In this document: positions 16,871 through 25,565 of the stretch, piece by piece | How the letters are laid out: every line of letters begins with the position of its first letter | How positions within the stretch are numbered: the stretch's first letter is position 1 | NCBI GenBank assembly: GCA_900299355.1 | Contig: OMJR01000054.1 | Location: 1 to 33,822 of the forward strand | Reading direction: 5' to 3' | Length of the DNA: 33,822 nucleotides | Source of the DNA: Anaerolineaceae bacterium | Lineage (GTDB): Bacteria; Chloroflexota; Anaerolineae; Anaerolineales; UBA11579 | The notes under the pieces: model-generated | What the model was told of the DNA's origin: nothing | Database searches by the model: none | The model's input: only the letters and a program-made list of their open reading frames with translations | Translations under genes and position numbers: made by a program

Positions 16871-17353
16871 CTAGAAGACGGGCGGGCGGCTGGTGGTCAC
16901 GAACCAGGTGTAATAGGTCCACACCCCGAGCCCGGTGGTGAGCATATACAGGGCGTAGGCGGTGCGCATGAAGGGCTTGTAATTATTGAAGCGCAGTTTT
17001 TCGGGCACCAGCTTATGGCCGCGCAGCACCACGAAGTTCCCGAAGGTGAAGGCGGCAAAGCCGACCAGGGCGTGCACGCTGGTCACGCCGTAGAAGATGG
17101 CTTCGCGTGGGCCGCCGCCATCGCGCAGGATGAAATCGCGGTAGGGCAAAATCATCAGCCACAGTACGAGAATGATGTTGAGCACCGCGCCAGTGGTCTG
17201 CACCCATTTGTGGGTGTCGTAGTGGCCGCGACGGGCTAAGTAGAAACCGTAAGAAAAGATGATGACGACCAGCAGGCTGAGCAGCAGGGTCATATCGGCA
17301 GCGAAGTTGGCGTTGGTGCCCAGAAAGCCGGGGGCGTGGAGAAGGTCGGTCAT
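16871..17353 (-). CDS. DUF420-like multi-pass membrane protein
   Basis: Multiple TM helices, RRGHYDTHKWVQTTGAVLNIILVLW, HALVGFAAFTFG; SD-like GGAGG upstream. Confidence 0.65.
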   Translation of the reverse strand: MTDLLHAPGFLGTNANFAADMTLLLSLLVVIIFSYGFYLARRGHYDTHKWVQTTGAVLNIILVLWLMILPYRDFILRDGGGPREAIFYGVTSVHALVGFAAFTFGNFVVLRGHKLVPEKLRFNNYKPFMRTAYALYMLTTGLGVWTYYTWFVTTSRPPVF

Positions 17354-17483
17354 GGCGGTCCTCCAGTCAGGGGATAGCCTAGTTTACTGGAAATTTGTCT
17401 ATCCAGTTTTCGCTGGGCAGGCGGCCCTTGGCAAGGTCTTTGGCCGCGAAGGCCTCCCGGGTGAATCCGCTATAATGCCGCGC

Positions 17484-18197
17484 ATGCCAGCCGAGAAAAT
17501 CCAGACCTTGCAGGCCGAATTGGACCTGCTGTATCACGTGGCCCAGGTGGTGCATTCCTACGACCTGGATGACGTGCTACAGGAAATCGTCCAGGTGGCT
17601 GAGGACCTGACCCAAGCGGATTCAGTCTTTATCTATGTGGCGGACATGCCAGCCAATGAACTCGTGTTGCGGGCTTCGAAGAATCCGCACAGCGGCTTGC
17701 TGCGCCAGATTACGCTGAAGATGGGTGAGGGCATCACCGGCTGGGTGGCCAGCGAAAAGGAACCGGTGGCGATTTCCAAAGGGGCCAGCAAGGACAGCCG
17801 CTTCCGCTTGTTCCGCCGCCTGCCCGAGGATCGTTATGAGGCCTTTTTGTCGGTGCTGATCATCAGCAAACGCGGCGTGGTGGGCGTCATCAACGTCCAG
17901 CATGAGCATGGACACCAGCACAGCGAAAGCGAGATCAAGATGCTGGCCACGGTGGGCAAGCTGGTGGGCGGGGCGGTGGAAAACGCGCTACTGAGCGAGG
18001 AAACTCTGGCTCTCAAAGAGGCGCTGGAATTGCGCAAACTGGTGGAGAAAGCCAAGGGGGTGTTGATGAAGAAGCGCAGGGTGACTGAAGACGAGGCTTA
18101 CAAGCTGATTCAGAAGGAAAGTATGAACAATCGCAAGACGCTCAAGGAAGTGGCGGAGGCCATTCTGCTGCTGGAAACCCTCGACCTGGACAGTTAA
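17484..18197 (+). CDS. GAF domain + ANTAR domain RNA-binding antitermination regulator
   Basis: N-terminal GAF (MGEGITGWVASEKEPVAISKGASKDSRF...); C-terminal ANTAR pattern (LRKLVEKAKGVLMKKRRVTEDEAYKLIQKESMNNRKTLKEVAEAIL); alternative ATG at 17475. Confidence 0.9.
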   Translation: MPAEKIQTLQAELDLLYHVAQVVHSYDLDDVLQEIVQVAEDLTQADSVFIYVADMPANELVLRASKNPHSGLLRQITLKMGEGITGWVASEKEPVAISKGASKDSRFRLFRRLPEDRYEAFLSVLIISKRGVVGVINVQHEHGHQHSESEIKMLATVGKLVGGAVENALLSEETLALKEALELRKLVEKAKGVLMKKRRVTEDEAYKLIQKESMNNRKTLKEVAEAILLLETLDLDS

Positions 18198-18229
18198 AAC
18201 CGGCCTTCCACCGTCAAAGGTATTGGGGG

Positions 18230-18258
18230 TTGACAAGCCTATAGGCTTCCCGTAAACT
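18230..18258 (+). promoter_or_regulatory. Sigma70-type promoter of glnA
   Basis: TTGACA (18230-18235) - 17 nt - TAAACT (18253-18258). Confidence 0.6.
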
Positions 18259-18263
18259 GCAGC

Positions 18264-18346
18264 TTATTCGCAACGGCGCGAATAATTTTTTTAATCGGAC
18301 AAAGACGTCTCAAAACGGGTTTCCCGTGGCGAGTCGTCTTTTTGTT
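18264..18346 (+). promoter_or_regulatory. Candidate ANTAR-responsive dual hexaloop antiterminator / terminator in the glnA leader
   Basis: Hairpin 1 TTATTCGC-AACGGC-GCGAATAA (18264-18285); hairpin 2 GGAC-AAAGAC-GTCT (18297-18310); both hexaloops have A1 and G4. Hairpin 2 is mutually exclusive with a terminator stem aaagacg/cgtcttt (18301-18307/18335-18341) followed by T run. Confidence 0.65.
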
Positions 18347-18367
18347 TAACTACCCTCAGGAGGCTTC

Positions 18368-19805
18368 ATGGCTATACCAATGCACATTGAAAAATTGTTG
18401 AAGGAGCACAGCCCAAAAATTATTGATCTGCGCTTCACCGATCCGCGCGGCTACTGGCAGCATGCCTCAGCGCCGATCCAAGAATTGGAAAGCATCCTGG
18501 AGAGCGGCATGGGCTTTGACGGGTCCAGCATCCGCGGTTTCCAGAATATCTATGACTCCGATTTGCTCTTGAAAGTCGATCCGGCTTCGGCGCATGTCGA
18601 CCCCTTTTACCGGGTCCCGACCCTAACCTTTATCACCACCATCCACGACCCCGAAAAGGGGGAACGCTACAGCCGTGACCCGCGCTTCATTGCCGAAAAG
18701 GCCGAAGCCTTCCTGAGGGAATCGGGCGTGGCAGAGGCCAGCTATTGGGGCCCGGAGGCGGAATTCTTTCTGTTCTCGCACCTGAGCTATTCGGTTGAGC
18801 CCCATCAGATGGGCTTCCAGATTGACAGCCCGGAAGCGGCCTGGAATACCGGCCCCCAGGCCGCTGGCGAGAACCTGGGCTACCGCATGCCGATCAAGGG
18901 CGGCTATTTCCCCACCCCGCCCTTTGACACGCTGCAGGATGTCCGCAGTGAAATCACGCGCACCCTGCAAGCCTGGAACATCCCGGTAGAGATGCACCAC
19001 CACGAGGTGGCCTCAGCCGGACAATGCGAAGTCGACATCCGCTTTGACACCCTGCTCTCGATGGCTGATAAGTTGATGACTTACAAGTATGTGGTGCGCA
19101 ACACGGCCAAAGCCCACGGGCTGACGGCGACCTTTCTGCCCAAGCCGCTGTATGGCGATAACGGCACCGGTATGCACGTACACAATAGTCTATGGAGTGG
19201 GAACAAGAATTTGTTCTATGCGGATGGCAGCTATGCGGAGTTATCCGAACTGGCGCTCTTCTATATCGGCGGTGTGCTCAGCCACGTAGACAGCTTGTTG
19301 GCCTTCTGCGCGCCGACGACCAACTCCTACCGCCGGCTGGTGCCGCACTTCGAAGCCCCGGTGAATGTGGCCTACTCGAAGCGCAACCGCAGCGCCATCG
19401 TCCGCATCCCGATGTACCAAAGCGGCGCGGAAAATGCGAAGGCCAAGCGGATTGAGTTCCGCGCCCCGGATGCCACCGCCAACCCCTACCTGGCTTTCCC
19501 GGCGATTTTGTTGGCCGGTCTGGACGGAATCAAGCGCAAGATTGACCCGCGCGAAGCCGGTTTTGGCCCGCTAGACAAAAACATCTGGGAGCTGAGCCCG
19601 GAGGAAAAGGAAAAAAATCAAAGGCATCCCCGGCAGTCTGTCGGAGAGCATAGCCGCACTGGAAGCCGACCACGACTACCTGTTGGCCGACGGCGTCTTT
19701 ACCGAAGATGTATTGACGATGTGGAAAGAGCTCAAGCAGGCCGAGATACAGGAAGTCAACCTGCGGCCCTCCCCTTACGAGTTTTACTTGTACGCAGGGC
19801 TTTAG
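18368..19805 (+). CDS. glnA: Glutamine synthetase, type I, with a +1 frame disruption near the 3' end
   Basis: MGFDGSSIRGFQ, EFFLFSHLSY, FLPKPLYGDNGTGMHVHNSLW, APTTNSYRRLVPHFEAPVN; frame breaks at A7 (19611-19617). Removing one A restores IKGIPGSLSESIAALEADHDYLLADGVFTEDVLTMWKELKQAEIQEVNLRPSPYEFYLYAGL* ending at 19805. Confidence 0.93.
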
Positions 19806-19833
19806 CCTCTCACCCAACGACTCGTGTGCCCCG

Positions 19834-19866
19834 CGGTCCCCTTTCTCTACAGAGAGGGGACCGTTT
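19834..19866 (+). terminator. Intrinsic terminator of glnA
   Basis: cggtcccctttct-ctac-agagaggggaccg followed by ttt. Confidence 0.75.
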
Positions 19867-19884
19867 GGTTAACGTGCGACTTAG

Positions 19885-20889
19885 CTAATAGGTGAAAGCG
19901 ACTGCCAGGGCCTCATCGGGCTGGCTGGAAAGCAAGGCATAGGCGGCGGCGGCTTCATCCAAGGGGAAGCGGTGGCTGATTAATTGCGAGGGTTGCACCG
20001 CAGCCAGCAAATCCCAGGCCAGATTGAAACGGCGCCGGCGGTCCCAACGGGCGGAGAGGGCCGCGGGCAGCTGGCTGACCTGGCTGCTGATGATTTGCAC
20101 GCGGCCGCGGTGGAAGCGCTCGTCGAGGTTGATGGCGGCGCGGCGCTGGCCGTACCAGGAGCCGACCACTACGCGTCCACCCGCGCCAACCATATCCAGG
20201 GCCAGATTGAGCGCTTCGGGTTGGCCACTGAGTTCCAGCACCAGGTCGGCGCCCTGCGGTCCCAGCGCGGACTTGGCCGCATTGCTGTCGGACGGGTCAA
20301 AGGCCTGGTCGGCGCCAAAGGCTTCGGCGCGCGCGCGGCGGCTGAGGTAGCGGTCGAACACGTACAGTGCGGCCAGCGGATGGCGGCGCAGCAGCGCGGT
20401 GGCTAGCAGACCCACAACGCCCTGGCCGATAACGGCCACACGCTCACCCAGGCGCGGCAGGGCATCCAGCATCAAGTTGACGGCGGTTTCCATGTTAGCC
20501 AGGAAAACCGCGTCCTCGTCCGGAATTTCATCCGGAATGGGCTGTACTTCCTCGGCGCTGACATTGAAGGCACTTTCGTGGGGGTTGAAGGCGAATACGC
20601 GGCGGCCCTGCCAGGTCGGATCCAGATCGGGGCCGGCGGCGGCCACCCGGCCCACCGCGCAGTAGCCGTATTTGAGGGGATAGGCCAGCGAGCCGGCGAG
20701 GGCACTTAACTGCTCGTCGGCCGCGGCCTGGCTGGGCACTTCACCGGCGTAGAGCAGCAGTTCGCTGCCCGCGCTGATGGCTGAGCGGGTGGTGTGAATT
20801 TGCAGTTGGCCGGGGCCAGGAGCGGGCAAGTCATCCTGGCGCACTTCGACTTGGCGTGGAGCCGTGAAATAGAGCAAATGGCGCTTCAT
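19885..20889 (-). CDS. Zinc-binding alcohol dehydrogenase-like (MDR superfamily) oxidoreductase
   Basis: DDLPAPGPGQLQIHTTRSAISAGSELLLYAGEVP, VAVIGQGVVGLLATALLRRHP Rossmann motif, GGRVVVGSWYG. Confidence 0.85.
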   Translation of the reverse strand: MKRHLLYFTAPRQVEVRQDDLPAPGPGQLQIHTTRSAISAGSELLLYAGEVPSQAAADEQLSALAGSLAYPLKYGYCAVGRVAAAGPDLDPTWQGRRVFAFNPHESAFNVSAEEVQPIPDEIPDEDAVFLANMETAVNLMLDALPRLGERVAVIGQGVVGLLATALLRRHPLAALYVFDRYLSRRARAEAFGADQAFDPSDSNAAKSALGPQGADLVLELSGQPEALNLALDMVGAGGRVVVGSWYGQRRAAINLDERFHRGRVQIISSQVSQLPAALSARWDRRRRFNLAWDLLAAVQPSQLISHRFPLDEAAAAYALLSSQPDEALAVAFTY

Positions 20890-21578
20890 GCCAGCAGCCC
20901 CCAGATGAGGAAATCTTCACCATAGTGCTCAAATTTCGGTTCGACGATGCGTGGAAAAGCGGACGGACTGGCGAGCGCTTCCACTGCCTTCAAGCCACCA
21001 ATGAAAATGGGTGCAATCGTAATAGCCACCTGGTCGGCCAGGCCGCGCTGCAGGAAGCTGGTAATCAGGGCCGCGCCGCCCTCGACCATCAGGCTGTTGA
21101 CCCCCCGGCGGCCCAATTCATCCAGGAAAGCAAACAGCGCCACGCGGTCCTCCTCGTCGGCGGCCAGGCGGGTGACCTGCACCCCGGCGGCCTGCAGTTC
21201 ATCTTCATTTTCCTGCGGGGCGCCATTAACGCAAAATACCCAGGGGGCTGGGTCTGATTGCAGGAGTTTGGCTGTGGTGGGCGTGCGCAATTGGCTATCG
21301 AGGATGATGGCCTGCGGGTTGGGTCCATCCGCCAAACGTACAGTGAGTTGCGGGTCGTCGGCCAGCAGAGTGCCGATGCCGACGGCGATGGCCGCGTGGG
21401 CGGCGCGCAGGGCATGCGTCATCGCCAGACTTTCGGGGCCGCTGATGGCGGTTTGGACGCCGCGCGCCAGGCTCAAGCTGCCGTCCAGGCTTTGGGCGTA
21501 GCTCAGCGTGACCAGCGGGCGGCCGCTAGCTTCACGGTGCGCGGCGGCAGTGGCCAGCTGGCGCTCAAGCGGCGCCAT
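20886..21578 (-). CDS. RibD C-terminal (pyrimidine/dihydrofolate reductase-like) domain protein, stand-alone
   Basis: RPLVTLSYAQSLDGSLS, VGIGTLLADDPQLTVR, NSLMVEGGAALITSFLQRGLADQVAITIAPIFIGG; no deaminase domain. Confidence 0.88.
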   Translation of the reverse strand: MAPLERQLATAAAHREASGRPLVTLSYAQSLDGSLSLARGVQTAISGPESLAMTHALRAAHAAIAVGIGTLLADDPQLTVRLADGPNPQAIILDSQLRTPTTAKLLQSDPAPWVFCVNGAPQENEDELQAAGVQVTRLAADEEDRVALFAFLDELGRRGVNSLMVEGGAALITSFLQRGLADQVAITIAPIFIGGLKAVEALASPSAFPRIVEPKFEHYGEDFLIWGLLA

Positions 21579-22218
21579 TCGCTTTATCGGCGGCGTCGGC
21601 CTCGGCATCGTCTTCGGGCAGGTCCAGCATATGGCGCATGCGGGTGGCTTTGGTGAGCAGGTAGCGGGCGTTCTCGGCGTTGACGGCGCCTTGCAAAGGC
21701 ACGCGGTCGACGACTCGCACGCCTTCCTGCGACAGCGCTTCAATTTTGTCGGGGTTGTTGGTCAGCAAGCGGATGTGATCCACGCCCAGGTCGGCCAGAA
21801 TGCGGGCGGCGACGCCGTAATCGCGGGCGTCGGCCTGGTGGCCCAGTGCCAGATTGGCTTCCACGGTATCCATACCTTGTTCCTGCAGGTTGTAGGCGCG
21901 CAGCTTGTCGCGCAGGCCGATACCGCGGCCCTCCTGGCGCATGTAAACCAGCACGCCTGCGCCTGCTTCGGCCATCATCGCCAGGGCGGTGTTGAGCTGT
22001 TCGCCGCAATCGCAGCGCTGCGAGCCAAAGACATCACCGGTGAGGCACTCGGAATGTACGCGCACCAGCGGCTGTTCCACCGTTTCAGGCGCGCCGTAGA
22101 CCAGGGCCAGATGCTCTTTATCATCCTGGTCCTGGCCGTAGAGGTGGATGGTGAATTCGCCCGCGCCGGTGGGCAGGCGGGCGCTGACGAGCCGTTCGAG
22201 TTCAGTCTGAGTAGTCAT
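21565..22218 (-). CDS. ribA: GTP cyclohydrolase II, stand-alone
   Basis: VRVHSECLTGDVFGSQRCDCGEQL (Zn ligands), YMRQEGRGIGLRDKLRAYNLQEQGMDTVEANLALGHQADARDYG; no DHBP synthase domain. Confidence 0.93.
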   Translation of the reverse strand: MTTQTELERLVSARLPTGAGEFTIHLYGQDQDDKEHLALVYGAPETVEQPLVRVHSECLTGDVFGSQRCDCGEQLNTALAMMAEAGAGVLVYMRQEGRGIGLRDKLRAYNLQEQGMDTVEANLALGHQADARDYGVAARILADLGVDHIRLLTNNPDKIEALSQEGVRVVDRVPLQGAVNAENARYLLTKATRMRHMLDLPEDDAEADAADKANGAA

Positions 22219-22251
22219 GGTCTTTGTAAGACGAGCGTGATTGCCAAAATC

Positions 22252-23217
22252 CTACCACGCCCGCAGGCCCGCGCCGCCCCACCACAGGCCGAGCAGGCCG
22301 AAGAACACATCCCGGCCGCGGATGAGCAGGCTGAGACTGAGGCCGTAGGCGGGGTCGAAGCCTAGCGCATTGAGCGCAAACACCTGCGCCGCTTCCAGGG
22401 CACCCAGCGCGCCAGGCGTAGGCGCGAGCATGGCAAAGCGCGACGCGGTGAGGATGGCAATGATGTGCAACAGGGAGAGCGACAGCCCCAGCACGCGCAG
22501 GGCCAGCCAGTATTCAAAGAGCAGCGCGGCCCAGACCAGCAGCGAGGCGGCCAGCGCCTGTAGCATGGTGCCCGGGTGGGCGGCCAGCTCGGCTAGGGCC
22601 ATTTCGGTGTTGACCAGGCCGGTCGACCAGCGCCGGGGCCGCCGGCTAGCCAGCCTGGCCAGGGGCCGCCCGCCCAGAAAGATGACGATCAGATAAAGCA
22701 GCGGCAGCAACGCTAACAGTGTGGCGGCCAGGCCGAGTCCTCGCAAGGGCAGCTCACCCAGCAAGCCCAGGTGGCTGACCAGCGCCAATCCGAGGGCCAG
22801 GAAGGCGAAGTTGACCAGCAATTCCAGCACCTTGTCCATACTGATGGCGGCCAGCGCGCGGCTGCCGGGGACGCTGTGGCGCTGGCGCACGAAATAGACT
22901 TGCAGTGGTTCGCCGCCAAAATGCGGGCCGGGGGTGAAATAGCTGACTCCGAAGGCGGCCAGTCGGTAACGGGTGACGGCCAGGAAGGGCAGGCGATGGC
23001 CCAGCGCGGCCAGAATTAGCCACCAGCGCAAACCCATGAGTAAGACGATGCCGGCATTCACCAACAACAGCAACAAGACCTGACTGAACTCCAGTTGGCT
23101 TAACACGGCTAGGATGTCAGCCAGCGGCACCAGGCGCAGCAGCCAGGCCAGCAGGGCGACGGCCAGCGCGGCCAACAGCCAGCCCAGCCAAGCGGGTCGC
23201 GTGCGGACAGCCTTCAT
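22252..23217 (-). CDS. Lysylphosphatidylglycerol synthase TM region / YbhN-like (UPF0104) flippase-like membrane protein
   Basis: Multi-TM, LVNAGIVLLMGLRWWLIL, FGVSYFTPGPHFGGEPLQVYFVRQR, ISMDKVLELLVNFAFL. Confidence 0.85.
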   Translation of the reverse strand: MKAVRTRPAWLGWLLAALAVALLAWLLRLVPLADILAVLSQLEFSQVLLLLLVNAGIVLLMGLRWWLILAALGHRLPFLAVTRYRLAAFGVSYFTPGPHFGGEPLQVYFVRQRHSVPGSRALAAISMDKVLELLVNFAFLALGLALVSHLGLLGELPLRGLGLAATLLALLPLLYLIVIFLGGRPLARLASRRPRRWSTGLVNTEMALAELAAHPGTMLQALAASLLVWAALLFEYWLALRVLGLSLSLLHIIAILTASRFAMLAPTPGALGALEAAQVFALNALGFDPAYGLSLSLLIRGRDVFFGLLGLWWGGAGLRAW

Positions 23218-24353
23218 TACTGTTCCCTTTCGGCGGGGCGGCGGCTAATCCAGGTTTCTTCGGGGGTCCACCAGGCCAGCGCGCCGCTGCCCAGATAGAG
23301 TAATAGGCTGAGCACGACCACCAAGTAGAGGTCGGCGGGCAGGCCGGGGAAGAAATGCAAATGGAAGCCGGTGGCAATCAAGCCGACAACGGAGGCCAGT
23401 CGCGCGGCGGCGCCCAGAACAACCGCCAGCAACATCGCCCAGTCGAGGATAGTAAAGACGGGATGCGAAGGCACACTGATGCGCTGGAGCATCAGCAGGG
23501 CTGCCAGGCCGCGCAGTGCCAGCGGGGGCCAGCGCGAAATCAACAATTGAACGCGCCGCCAATCGGGAGTAGAGAAATAAGCCGGCAGACCCCCGTTGAC
23601 CTGCAGCCAGTCCAACAGAAAGAAGAACAGGAAGGGAATCGTAAACAGGGCCGCGGCCAACATGGTTTCTGGCGGGCCGAGGATGGGCGCCAGCAAAGCA
23701 GTTGTCAGGCCCATCTGGGCGCCAGCCAGGGCGCGGCGGCCGCGGCGCGGGGCCAGCTCGTGCACCGGCAGCCCGCGACGTTGGCGCAGCCAGAGTCCGA
23801 AGAGGAAGAGATAGCGCGCCAGGCCAACCAGCAGGAACCAGGCCGGCACTGCGCCGTATTGCACCGCCAGCAGGCTGACCACCAGCAGGCCGCGCCCGTC
23901 CAAATCGAGGTCCAGCTTGCGGCCCAGTTCGGTGACCTGGCCGCTGAGGCGCGCTGCGTAGCCGTCGAAGAAATCGGTGGCGTTGGCCAGCAGGTTGATG
24001 AAGAAGGGCGCCCAGGCTAGCCAGCCGATTGGTCGAGACTGGAAGAGGAAGCCGGCCAGCAAGCCGATGCACAGCAGGCGCAGCAGGGAGAGCCAGGTGC
24101 CTGGCCCCAGGCTGGGCAACAGTTGGTTTTCGCCCGGGCGATGGTTGAGGTTGAGGTCGCGAACATGGAAGAGCAGTTGATAAAGCAGGACGGCCGCAGC
24201 CAGGGCGGCCCAGTTAAGCGCATAGGCTTGGCCCTGTTGGGCGGCTAGCAGCCAGCCGCCGGCGACGACCAGGGCGCCCGCCAGTGCGGCGAAGCTTAGC
24301 CAGCGGCAGCGTAGCTGATTGAGAGTTGCAGGGGAATGCGCGTGTGCGGCCAT
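23217..24353 (-). CDS. CDP-alcohol phosphatidyltransferase family protein
   Basis: Exact CDP-AP motif DFFDGYAARLSGQVTELGRKLDLDLD (DxxDGxxARx8GxxxDxxxD); start at 24353 (24362 also possible). Confidence 0.88.
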   Translation of the reverse strand: MAAHAHSPATLNQLRCRWLSFAALAGALVVAGGWLLAAQQGQAYALNWAALAAAVLLYQLLFHVRDLNLNHRPGENQLLPSLGPGTWLSLLRLLCIGLLAGFLFQSRPIGWLAWAPFFINLLANATDFFDGYAARLSGQVTELGRKLDLDLDGRGLLVVSLLAVQYGAVPAWFLLVGLARYLFLFGLWLRQRRGLPVHELAPRRGRRALAGAQMGLTTALLAPILGPPETMLAAALFTIPFLFFFLLDWLQVNGGLPAYFSTPDWRRVQLLISRWPPLALRGLAALLMLQRISVPSHPVFTILDWAMLLAVVLGAAARLASVVGLIATGFHLHFFPGLPADLYLVVVLSLLLYLGSGALAWWTPEETWISRRPAEREQ

Positions 24354-24419
24354 TCGCCGCATTCTAACATTGGGGCCACAGGCGCTTAGCGTTGCGGGTA
24401 GATGAGGGTAGTAATAAGT

Positions 24420-25148
24420 TCACCAGCCGGAGGCAATGCGTTCGATATGGCGTTTGGGCAGGCCCTGCGCGCGCATTTTGGCCTGCACGGCGGCCACGTC
24501 ATAGCTAACGCGGCGGTAATCCCAGGTGTGCGCGGCGGTGTCGAAGATGGCGAAGGCCGCGCGCGGGTCGCGGTCGCGCGGCTGGCCGACGGAGCCGGGA
24601 TTGATGATGCTGCGCGCCTCGAGAGTGATTTGATGGTTGGGTTTGGGGATGCGCATGCTGGGCTGGCGGCGCTCGCCATTTAAGGCAAAGTGCACCGGGA
24701 TGTGGGTGTGGCCCACGAAACAGAAGGGGCTTTCGAAATAGGCGAAATTGTCGCCGGCAGCCTGGGTATCCAGCAGGTATTCCAAGATCGGCTGGCGTGG
24801 GCTGGCGTGCACCAGGGTAACCTCGCCCAGTTCCAGGCGCGTGTCCTGAGTTTTAAGTTTCTCGATGCTGGCGGCATCCAAGGCCTCGCGCTGCCATTCC
24901 ATAGAGGAACGCGCTTCGGGATTGAAGGAATCCGGCGGCAGGTCGCCCACCGCGGCGGCGTCATGGTTTCCGCGCAGGCAACGGACTTCCTTTTGCTCAA
25001 AGAGTAGGTCGACGCATTCGTTGGGGTTGGGCCCGTAGCCAACCACGTCGCCCAGGCACCACAACGCATCCACCTCGCCGGCCACGGCCAGCACTGCCTG
25101 GAAGGCTTCCAGGTTGGCGTGGATATCGCTTAGGACTAGGACGCGCAT
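24420..25148 (-). CDS. Metallophosphoesterase (YfcE/DR1281-like)
   Basis: VLVLSDIHANLEAFQAVL, CLGDVVGYGPNPNECVDLL, CLRGNHDAA, CFVGHTHIPV. Confidence 0.92.
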   Translation of the reverse strand: MRVLVLSDIHANLEAFQAVLAVAGEVDALWCLGDVVGYGPNPNECVDLLFEQKEVRCLRGNHDAAAVGDLPPDSFNPEARSSMEWQREALDAASIEKLKTQDTRLELGEVTLVHASPRQPILEYLLDTQAAGDNFAYFESPFCFVGHTHIPVHFALNGERRQPSMRIPKPNHQITLEARSIINPGSVGQPRDRDPRAAFAIFDTAAHTWDYRRVSYDVAAVQAKMRAQGLPKRHIERIASGW

Positions 25149-25157
25149 GGGGTGCGC

Positions 25158-25565
25158 CTAGTCGTCTAACAGGTTGGCGGGGGTGAAGGCGCCGGGCAGG
25201 ATATCGCCCACGCTGCCTTCCATGACGATGTTGCCGGCCGCGTTGGCAATCAACACGGTGGGCTCCAGGCCGAACTCGGCCAGCACCTGGCGGCAGGAGC
25301 CACAGGGGCTGCCGCCATCGCGGGTGACCACGGCGATGCCTTTGAAAGCGCGGTGGCCTTCGTTGACCGCCTTGAAGATGGCGACGCGTTCGGCGCATAC
25401 CGAAACCGGATAGGCGGCGTTCTCAATATTGGCGCCCTGGTAGAGCGTGCCGTCCTCGGTGAGCAGGGCGGCGCCGACGGCATACTGCGAATAGGGCGAA
25501 TAGCTGGCCGCCTGGGCTTTGATGGCGGCTTCCACGAGTTGTTGGCGTTCTGGCTCAGTCAGCAT
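25158..25565 (-). CDS. cdd: Cytidine deaminase
   Basis: YSPYSQYAVGAALLTEDGTLYQGANIENAAYPVSVCAERVAIFKAV, SPCGSCRQVLAEF; start ATG 25565. Confidence 0.93.
   Translation of the reverse strand: MLTEPERQQLVEAAIKAQAASYSPYSQYAVGAALLTEDGTLYQGANIENAAYPVSVCAERVAIFKAVNEGHRAFKGIAVVTRDGGSPCGSCRQVLAEFGLEPTVLIANAAGNIVMEGSVGDILPGAFTPANLLDD

Noticed and set aside
19806-19888. C-terminal tail of the 506-aa GlnA ORF
   Set aside because: Arises from the frame break at the A7 run; the correct GlnA end is at 19805 and the tail runs through the terminator.
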